From contig CAZJDB010000233.1 of the NCBI GenBank assembly GCA_964544695.1, positions 1-20,251 on the forward strand: a stretch of DNA of 20,251 nt, written 5' to 3'. Shown here one piece after another: positions 14,864 through 20,251 of the stretch; position 1 is the first letter of the stretch, and every line of letters starts with the position of its first letter. The notes beneath the pieces were generated by a model that was not told the DNA's origin, made no database searches, and saw only the letters and a list, made by a program, of their open reading frames with translations. The position numbers and the translations under genes are program-made. This DNA comes from Dinghuibacter sp964544695 (lineage in GTDB: Bacteria > Bacteroidota > Bacteroidia > Chitinophagales > Chitinophagaceae).

Positions 14864-16690
14864 TCAATCTTCCAGTTTGTCGTACCAGGTCTTCTTCAGG
14901 ATGAATCCGATAACGAGCAGCACCACCACCGTAATCGCGAGCGGCCCCTTCATCCAAAGCACGACATACATCGGAAGGATGGTTAACGCCAATTGCCCCA
15001 CGATCCCGATGGCCACGTTGAACATGTCCAGCCCGAAGCGTTTATTGGCCTTAAAGCCGGGATCCTCCGCCACCACCAGTTCGTGGATAGGCTTCCACCA
15101 GCCCCAGGGCCGCACCGTCCGGTAAAAGCGCTTCAGCGTTTCGGTATCTGTGGGCGGCGTCAGCAGCGTTCCCGCAATACATCCTCCAATGGACAAAAGG
15201 AGGAGGATGGGAAAATAATACAAGGCCACGGTCCCCTCGAAAAAGCCTGGGAGGATCAGCGCGGGGACGATGCCCGCCAGCATGCCCCAGAAGTACCCGC
15301 TGGCGTTGAAGCGCCACCAGTGCCACTTCAGCACGTTGGCGGCGACGTACCCTCCGTACAGCGCGGAGACGATCCACTGCAGGATGCTATTCACATCCCG
15401 GACAAAGAGACCCAGCACGATACCCACGACCGCCACCAGCAGCCCCGACGCATAGTTCATCCGGCTGATCTTCCGGTTGCTGGCGGTAGGGTTCATGTAT
15501 TTCAGGTAAATGTCGTTGACGATATAGGCCTGGGCAGCATTGAGCGTACCCGCAAAAGTACCCATGAAGGCCGCCAGGAGTCCCGCCAGGAGCAATCCCA
15601 TCAAACCGACGGGCACAAAGGCCAGGATCGAGCTGGGCAGGATTTGCTCGAAATCAATGCCACCCGCCGATCGCAGGTCGAGTTGCCCGTAGTGCAAGAG
15701 CGCCAGGACCGCGAAGCCGATGATCATGGCGTAGCGGATGGGCAGCAGCAGGACGGACACCAGCCCGCTCATCTTGGCCGCATCCTTGGGAGAACGCGTA
15801 GACAGTATCTTTTGCATATCGTAGTTGGGCGCGGGCCCCGCCAGTGCTGCCAGTATCCCCTTGAACAGCATCAGGCCCCAAAATATCCCAAACAGACTGT
15901 AGCCATCGGCGCGGATCTTATCATTGACTTCGTTGATTTTGCCCGTCCAATCCAGGTCGCTGAGGGTCCAGTGGAAAAAGGGATTGAACCATCCCGCGGG
16001 CACATTGAGGCTGTGGCCCACCAGGTTCTTCATGGCGATCACGGCGATAACGATCGCGGCTACCCCCATGATGAGGTATTTCAAAACGTCTCCCAGGACG
16101 ATGCTCGTCATTCCCCCGAGGATGGCATAAAAGACGGCAAATGAAGTAAACACGATCCCGTAAAAATGGGGGACGTAGGCAGGCGCCACATGAAAGGGCA
16201 CATAAGGCGCAATGACCTTGAAGGGAATGAATATCTCCACGAACTTGCCCAGCCCCACGAAGCCATAGGCCATGAATCCCAGGCAACTCAACAGGGCGAA
16301 GACCACGACGATCGTATGCGAAGAACGCACCCCCTTACCGGTGCCGAAACGCGTACCGATCCATTCCGCACCCGTCGTTACGCCCGAGCGGCGTAACCAT
16401 ACCGACAGGTACATCATCAGGAATATCTGGTTGAAAACGGGCCACAACCAGGGGATCCATATGCTTTTCAGACCGTAGACAAAGGAAAGGGTCACCATCC
16501 ACATGGTCCCCGAAATGTCGAACATATCCGATGCGTTCGACATACCCAGCATGTACCATGGCAGCTTTTTTCCGGCCAGCATATAGGCCGTCTTGTCCTT
16601 CTGTGCCCTCTTTTTAAGGATCAACCCCAGCAGGATCACGGCTGTCAGGTACACCAGGATGATGACAACATCCACGAGTTGCAATCTCAT
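14864..16690 (-). CDS. Sodium:solute symporter (SSS family), probably sugar uptake
   Basis: 608-residue inner-membrane Na+-coupled transporter of the SSS family with about 13-15 hydrophobic spans. The N-terminus VDVVIILVYLTAVILLGLILKKRAQ is the outward TM1, followed by the family pattern AYMLAGKKLPWYMLGMSNASDMFDISGTMW and TGAEWIGTRFGTG. LLLAGLLAAFMGTFAGTLNAAQAYIVNDIYLKYMNP is the conserved late-TM region with N and D near the Na+ site. A C-terminal extension carries three or more additional spans. SSS members of this sort beside AGE-family epimerases usually import sugars or oligosaccharides; the exact substrate is inferred from context only. The start is ATG 16690, with a TAnnTTTG-type promoter box upstream. 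The gene converges on the AraC regulator. Confidence 0.93.
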   Translation of the reverse strand: MRLQLVDVVIILVYLTAVILLGLILKKRAQKDKTAYMLAGKKLPWYMLGMSNASDMFDISGTMWMVTLSFVYGLKSIWIPWLWPVFNQIFLMMYLSVWLRRSGVTTGAEWIGTRFGTGKGVRSSHTIVVVFALLSCLGFMAYGFVGLGKFVEIFIPFKVIAPYVPFHVAPAYVPHFYGIVFTSFAVFYAILGGMTSIVLGDVLKYLIMGVAAIVIAVIAMKNLVGHSLNVPAGWFNPFFHWTLSDLDWTGKINEVNDKIRADGYSLFGIFWGLMLFKGILAALAGPAPNYDMQKILSTRSPKDAAKMSGLVSVLLLPIRYAMIIGFAVLALLHYGQLDLRSAGGIDFEQILPSSILAFVPVGLMGLLLAGLLAAFMGTFAGTLNAAQAYIVNDIYLKYMNPTASNRKISRMNYASGLLVAVVGIVLGLFVRDVNSILQWIVSALYGGYVAANVLKWHWWRFNASGYFWGMLAGIVPALILPGFFEGTVALYYFPILLLLSIGGCIAGTLLTPPTDTETLKRFYRTVRPWGWWKPIHELVVAEDPGFKANKRFGLDMFNVAIGIVGQLALTILPMYVVLWMKGPLAITVVVLLVIGFILKKTWYDKLED

Positions 16691-16713
16691 ATAGCAGGCA
16701 GTCTTTTCCTGGT

Positions 16714-16745
16714 CAAAACTAACCGAGGCGCTTGCGTATAACTAA
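16714..16745 (-). promoter_or_regulatory. Candidate promoter of the SSS symporter gene
   Basis: On the minus strand TAGTTTTG (complement of 16714-16721) matches TAnnTTTG perfectly, and TTAG (complement of 16742-16745) lies 20 bases upstream as an imperfect -33 TTTG. Transcription would begin near 16707, giving a short leader before ATG 16690. The placement, spacing and exact -7 match support it; no experimental support is available. Confidence 0.42.
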
Positions 16746-16778
16746 TAGTTTTTTAACTTTTTGCGGCTCAAAACACGC

Positions 16779-16805
16779 GCGGCCCGGGAGGACATCCCGG
16801 GCCGC
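16779..16805 (-). terminator. Strong 11-bp hairpin terminator
   Basis: A perfect 11-bp stem, GCGGCCCGGGA paired with TCCCGGGCCGC around a five-base loop. It lies 18 bases past the stop of the minus-strand small membrane protein gene (16824). On the minus strand the stem is followed by GCGTGTTTTG, a short T tract. Position, strength and orientation suit an intrinsic terminator for the glycosyltransferase/small-protein unit, insulating the SSS promoter just beyond. Confidence 0.7.
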
Positions 16806-16823
16806 AGGCAAGTATCGTCACGA

Positions 16824-17042
16824 TTATTTGTAAACAGGACTGTACAGTGTATTCCCGGGCACTTCCACTTCAGGCTTACCCATGTACCGGTGCTCCCACA
16901 AGGCATAGCAGCCTCCCACGAAGAGCGCTACCAGAACCAATACGTTCACGTAAAACAGGAAGCGGGAGGAACTGACCCAGCTATAAGCAAAATCCTTTTG
17001 CTTGGTTTCGATGAACTCGGAGGAAGTTTGTTCTGTCGACAT
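16824..17042 (-). CDS. Small single-TM membrane protein, unknown function
   Basis: 72 residues. A polar N-terminus (MSTEQTSSEFIETKQKDFAYSW) is followed by one membrane span of about 22 residues (FLFYVNVLVLVALFVGGCYALW) and a short, probably periplasmic tail with EVEVPGNTLYSPVYK. The start at ATG 17040-17042 is chosen over a TTG five codons upstream. I do not recognise a family. It lies 30 bases downstream of the glycosyltransferase gene on the same strand and ends at a strong hairpin, so the two are likely cotranscribed. A tethering or accessory role for an envelope enzyme is possible but is not shown by the sequence. Confidence 0.68.
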   Translation of the reverse strand: MSTEQTSSEFIETKQKDFAYSWVSSSRFLFYVNVLVLVALFVGGCYALWEHRYMGKPEVEVPGNTLYSPVYK

Positions 17043-17072
17043 AAATTCAATTTGCAAGGCAAAAATAGGAAA

Positions 17073-18086
17073 TTAGTCAATAATTTGAGAAAAGGTCTGT
17101 TCCTTACGTACGAAGTAGTCCCAGACGATGCTTCCGCGGTAAATCCCATCCTTGGGGAGGACCCTTTTGACGGGCCACCGCCCCTTTTTCGATCTGGAAA
17201 AAAGCCAGCCCCAGACCTGCGCATGCGCCTGGACAATGGCTCGCCAATAGGCCCCATTTCCGTGGAGCAATTCCCGGTAGGCCGCTATAATATCCAGGAG
17301 ATATCGAAAGGGAAAGACCCACCATAAGAGGCGTAAAGGCATATTTTTCAGGAGCAGGAGGAGGTTGTTGCGGTAATTGAGCATCACCTTCCGGCGGTTC
17401 CCCTTGGGCAGGGTGCCTCCGCCGACGTGGAATACTTTCGAGACGGGGCATGCGTATACTTGGTAGCCTGCTGCCTGTAAGCGCCAACACAGGTCTATCT
17501 CTTCCTGGTGTGCGAAAAAGTAGGGATCGAGCCCCCCCACTTCATGGTACGCTTTCGCCCGGATAAAGAGCGCAGCGCCCGAGGCCCAGGAAATGGGGAC
17601 CGTCGTGTCATACTGGCCATGGTCCAGTTCGCACGTTTCGAATATTCGTCCCCGGGCAAAGGGATACCCTAAAATGTCCATCCACCCTCCAGCCGCCCCC
17701 GCATACTCGAAGGTATCCCGCTGGGCGTACGACAGAAGTTTTGGCTGGCAGGCGCCGATGTGCGGGTTCGCATCCATCAACGTTTTCATCGGTGTCAGCC
17801 ATCCGGGTGTCACCTCCACATCCGAATTCAGCAGGACGTAATATTCCGCTTTGACAGTTTCCAGCGCCTCATTGTACCCTTGCGCATATCCTCCGTTTTG
17901 CCGGTTTCGGATGACCCTGACCGTTGTGAAATTGGCCTCCACGAAGGCCACCGAATCATCCGTAGAGGCATTATCGGCCACAATCACCTCCACCCCTGGT
18001 CCGGCAGCATCCAGGACGGAAGGCAGGAATCGGGAGAGGTACGCACGGCCGTTCCAATTGAGGATTACTACTGCTACAGAGGACAT
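17073..18086 (-). CDS. Family 2 glycosyltransferase (rhamnosyltransferase-like)
   Basis: 337-residue GT-A fold glycosyltransferase that transfers a sugar from a nucleotide-sugar donor, probably on the cytosolic side of the membrane during surface polysaccharide or glycolipid synthesis. Motifs seen: VAVVILNWNGRAYL at the N-terminus, VIVADNASTDDSV, GGYAQGYNEAL, the DxD-type metal/donor site LLNSDVEV (about 86-92) and the acceptor-site motif HQEEIDLCWRLQ (EEID about 195-198), with GGLDPYFF before it. The C-terminal part (about 235-337) has amphipathic and hydrophobic segments that may bind the membrane. The start is ATG 18086 (MSSVAVV); an upstream TTG at 18092 is less likely. It is divergent from the histidine kinase by 36 bases and forms a unit with the small membrane protein. 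Donor and acceptor are unknown. Confidence 0.92.
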   Translation of the reverse strand: MSSVAVVILNWNGRAYLSRFLPSVLDAAGPGVEVIVADNASTDDSVAFVEANFTTVRVIRNRQNGGYAQGYNEALETVKAEYYVLLNSDVEVTPGWLTPMKTLMDANPHIGACQPKLLSYAQRDTFEYAGAAGGWMDILGYPFARGRIFETCELDHGQYDTTVPISWASGAALFIRAKAYHEVGGLDPYFFAHQEEIDLCWRLQAAGYQVYACPVSKVFHVGGGTLPKGNRRKVMLNYRNNLLLLLKNMPLRLLWWVFPFRYLLDIIAAYRELLHGNGAYWRAIVQAHAQVWGWLFSRSKKGRWPVKRVLPKDGIYRGSIVWDYFVRKEQTFSQIID

Positions 18087-18110
18087 GCCCAAAAATACAG
18101 AAAGGGTCTT

Positions 18111-18118
18111 TACATTTG
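18111..18118 (+). promoter_or_regulatory. TACATTTG box four bases before the kinase ATG
   Basis: TACATTTG matches the Bacteroidota -7 consensus TAnnTTTG exactly and ends four bases (GAGG) before ATG 18123. If used, transcription would start at or within a few bases of the initiation codon, giving a leaderless message. No good -33 TTTG is present 17-23 bases upstream, so the call is cautious. The adjoining GGAGG touches the ATG and is too close for an ordinary ribosome site. Confidence 0.35.
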
Positions 18119-18122
18119 GAGG

Positions 18123-19274
18123 ATGATCCAGGCTTTATTCAACTGGCGCTCCCTGCTCAGCATCATCGCCATCGGTATTGTTACAGGCAGCGTCATCTAT
18201 TCAAATTACCTAAGCCGGAAACTGGCTGCCGGAGAAAGGCAAAAGGTGGAACAATGGGTGGAAGCCAACAAAGTCCTCTCGGTCACCAACGAACGCAACG
18301 CCCTCAACCTGGCCAGCAGCATCTCCACCCAAAACACGGACATCCCGATCATTGCCACGGATGAGCGAGACAGCATCGTGGACTGGCGCAACCTGGACAG
18401 CTCCCGGGCCCTTCGCGACAAAGCGTACCTGCAAATGGAGTTGCGCGCTTTCCGGGCTCAGCACCAGCCTATCATTTGGGAACAAAGCCAGTCGCCCCAT
18501 ATCTACAATAAAGTGTATTACGGAGAATCCGTCCTGCTCAAGGAGATCCGCTACTACCCCACCGTCCAGCTTGCCATCATCGCTTTGTTCATTATTGTGA
18601 CCATCACGGCCATGAACACCCGCTACCGGTCCTCGCAGAACCAGGTTTGGGCGGGTATGGCCAAGGAAACCGCGCACCAGCTCGGCACCCCCGTATCCTC
18701 CCTGGAGGCCTGGGTGGAATTGCTCAAGGAAGGTGAAAATAACGACGCCATCCTTCCCGAGTTGGCCAAGGACGTGGCCAGGCTGAGGCTGGTCTCGGAC
18801 CGCTTCAGCAAGATCGGCAGCATGCCCAAACTGGAAGAGCGCGACCTGCTCAGCCAGGTCCAGCAAATGATGGAATACATGCGCAAGCGCGCCACGGACA
18901 AAGTGCAGTTCCTGCTCAATACCCACGGACTCAAACCGATCCTGATCAACCTAAGCCCCCCTTTGTTCGACTGGGTCATGGAAAACCTCCTCAAAAATGC
19001 CCTGGATGCCATGGAAGGGAAGGGAATGATTATCGTAGACGTCCACAACCATCCCTCCTATGTGACGATAGACGTCACCGATAGCGGCAAAGGCATCCCC
19101 GGCAAGAACCTGCAAAAGGTTTTCAAGCCCGGCTATACCACGAAGAAAAGGGGATGGGGCCTGGGACTTTCGCTCTCCCGGCGGATCATTGAACAGTACC
19201 ATCACGGCACCCTCAGCGTCAAATGGAGCGAGCCAGGGAAAGGAACAGCCTTCAGGATCGTTCTGAAGCGGTGA
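18123..19274 (+). CDS. Orphan membrane sensor histidine kinase
   Basis: 383-residue sensor kinase. TM1 is at about 9-28, a periplasmic sensing region of about 115 residues follows (29-145), TM2 is at about 147-164, then a short linker with no clear HAMP. The dimerisation/H-box is WAGMAKETAHQLGTPVSSLEAW with phospho-accepting H185. The HATPase_c domain has the N-box MENLLKNALDAM (N292), G1 DVTDSGKGIP (about 317-326) and G2 GWGLGLSLSRRII (about 344-356). The start at ATG 18123 is chosen because the frame upstream runs antisense through the glycosyltransferase and TM1 begins just after this ATG. No response regulator is adjacent, so the partner is elsewhere. The stop lies 23 bases inside the convergent MFS gene. 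Confidence 0.93.
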   Translation: MIQALFNWRSLLSIIAIGIVTGSVIYSNYLSRKLAAGERQKVEQWVEANKVLSVTNERNALNLASSISTQNTDIPIIATDERDSIVDWRNLDSSRALRDKAYLQMELRAFRAQHQPIIWEQSQSPHIYNKVYYGESVLLKEIRYYPTVQLAIIALFIIVTITAMNTRYRSSQNQVWAGMAKETAHQLGTPVSSLEAWVELLKEGENNDAILPELAKDVARLRLVSDRFSKIGSMPKLEERDLLSQVQQMMEYMRKRATDKVQFLLNTHGLKPILINLSPPLFDWVMENLLKNALDAMEGKGMIIVDVHNHPSYVTIDVTDSGKGIPGKNLQKVFKPGYTTKKRGWGLGLSLSRRIIEQYHHGTLSVKWSEPGKGTAFRIVLKR

Positions 19275-20251
19275 GCCTCCGGAAACCCAGGTAGTTCAGT
19301 AGGGCTACCCCCATCAGGATACCCCAAAGCCAGCGGAACCCCCAAAATCCTGCCACCTGGGCGCCCAAAGAAGGGCCCACGACCTGTGCCGCCGAAAACG
19401 CCATCCCATACAAGGCGGCATATTGTCCCCGCGTCTGTTCGTGCGAGCGCCCGACGAAATAGGAGTTCATAAAAGGGACCGAGGTCATTTCGGCTGCAGT
19501 CATCAGCAACATATGAAACACCGCCACCCAGGCCAATGCGGGGCATATCAGCAGGACCGCGAAGGCGGCGGCGTGCATGAGGACCCCATAACTGATATAC
19601 ACGCTGTTGGGCTTTTTGTTTTCCAACCGATAGACCAGGACCATTTCCAGGAGGGCGATGAGTATTCCGTTCATCGAAAAAAGCAGTCCGACCTGAACGT
19701 TATTCAGGTGGATGACGCGCTCATAATACAAGGGGATGACGGAAAAGATTTGGAAAAAGCCAATGGCGTAGACCCAGACCAGGAAAATAAATCTCAGAAA
19801 AATTTTATCCTTGTATGGCGAGCGCGCCGGGCCTTCCTCGGTCGCCGCCTTCGCGTCTGGGGGCGCCGCCGTGGCCCGGGGGGCGCCTTGAGCTTCCGCT
19901 TTCGCGCCGGAGGCGCGCGGCTTCAACTGCCACCAAAGGAACATCGCCGCGACGATGCACGTACACCCATCCGTCCAGAAAAGCCACTTGTAACTGAGCG
20001 CCGCCAAAAATCCCCCCAGCGCGGGGCCCACCGCAAACCCGATGTTCACCGCCAGGCGGTTCAGGGAATACGATCGCGTCCGGTTTTCAGGCTTGCTATA
20101 ATAGGCCGTGGCCGCCGCATTGGCAGGCCGGAAGGCCTCCCCTATGCTGGACAGCAGGAATATGCACGCGCAGATCTCCGTGAAACCTCGCAGCCTCCAT
20201 AAAACCAGGAAAAGAATGCCGTTGAAGAGCAGGCTCCAGAACTGAACGGGA
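19252..20251 (-). CDS. MFS transporter, probable exporter (N-terminus outside window)
   Basis: At least 332 residues of a 12-TM major facilitator protein; the frame is open to the window edge, so the start and first spans are missing. Visible: a TM4/TM5 region with ENRTRSYSLNRLAVNIGFAVGPALGG, where GFAVGPALGG fits the motif C pattern (GxxxGPxxGG) associated with antiporters and efflux pumps. A roughly 40-residue Ala/Pro/Gly/Lys-rich cytosolic linker (KPRASGAKAEA...GPARSPYKDK) separates the two halves, and six further spans follow to a short tail. The linker DNA is exceptionally GC-rich and holds a palindrome like those at 5316-5381. The 3' end overlaps the convergent kinase gene by 23 bases. 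Substrate unknown; multidrug or metabolite export is the best guess. Confidence 0.88.
   Translation of the reverse strand, partial: PVQFWSLLFNGILFLVLWRLRGFTEICACIFLLSSIGEAFRPANAAATAYYSKPENRTRSYSLNRLAVNIGFAVGPALGGFLAALSYKWLFWTDGCTCIVAAMFLWWQLKPRASGAKAEAQGAPRATAAPPDAKAATEEGPARSPYKDKIFLRFIFLVWVYAIGFFQIFSVIPLYYERVIHLNNVQVGLLFSMNGILIALLEMVLVYRLENKKPNSVYISYGVLMHAAAFAVLLICPALAWVAVFHMLLMTAAEMTSVPFMNSYFVGRSHEQTRGQYAALYGMAFSAAQVVGPSLGAQVAGFWGFRWLWGILMGVALLNYLGFRRLTASERS

Noticed and set aside
14993..16144. 383-codon plus-strand open frame opposite the SSS symporter
   Set aside because: Antisense to a clear transporter; rich in His, Gln, Arg and Asp with no domain, as expected for the complement of membrane-protein codons.
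17760..18122. Upstream extension of the orphan kinase frame
   Set aside because: It would run through the glycosyltransferase gene on the opposite strand and place a non-membrane leader before TM1; the ATG at 18123 gives the expected kinase N-terminus.

Overview
The window looks like chromosomal DNA of a member of the Bacteroidota, most likely a Chitinophagaceae-type soil or plant-associated bacterium. The assignment is inferred from several things. There is a TonB-dependent receptor with an N-terminal carboxypeptidase-like domain. There is a LytS-type kinase and LytTR regulator pair, an SSS symporter next to a cellobiose 2-epimerase, and a DUF3052 protein. Promoter-like TAnnTTTG boxes are present and strong Shine-Dalgarno sites are mostly absent. 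No rRNA, tRNA, CRISPR array, transposase or phage gene was seen. Coding density is very high and no gene-free stretch exceeds about 150 bases.

Layout, left to right. (1) 1-2168, minus: an exported-looking PLP aminotransferase-fold enzyme followed by an aldo/keto reductase cut by the window edge. (2) 2202-3443: a DUF3052 protein facing an exported protein of unknown function, with a minus-strand terminator between them. (3) 3585-5314: a LytS/LytTR two-component pair with a 4-base overlap. It is followed by three tandem copies of a GC-palindrome/T5 unit that fill the gap to the next convergent gene. (4) 5382-7239, minus: an overlapping pair, a six-TM Pr6Pr-type protein and an MHS-type MFS transporter. 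(5) 7285-8162: a VOC-fold protein and a conserved helical protein of unknown function, convergent. (6) 8213-11017: a large TonB-dependent receptor with no SusD partner; its stop codon overlaps that of a convergent RhlE-type RNA helicase. (7) 12419-16690: a small XRE regulator, a cellobiose 2-epimerase, a divergent cupin/AraC regulator and an SSS symporter, which read as one sugar-use locus. (8) 16824-18086, minus: a family 2 glycosyltransferase and a small single-TM protein, closed by a strong hairpin terminator. (9) 18123-20251: an orphan membrane histidine kinase whose 3' end overlaps a convergent MFS transporter cut by the right edge.

The clearest functional unit is region 7: AraC-type control of sugar uptake (SSS) and sugar epimerisation (cellobiose 2-epimerase). 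The two-component pair, the orphan kinase and the AraC and XRE regulators make the window rich in signalling genes.

No entirely new multi-gene system could be demonstrated. The best leads are: (a) the triple GC-palindrome array at 5316-5381 and a related palindrome inside the coding linker of the MFS gene at 19903-19917; (b) a shared TACATTYR-N4-ATG arrangement at the starts of all three plus-strand regulator or kinase genes that begin a transcription unit, which could mean leaderless or near-leaderless transcripts; and (c) the very tight or overlapping convergent gene ends.
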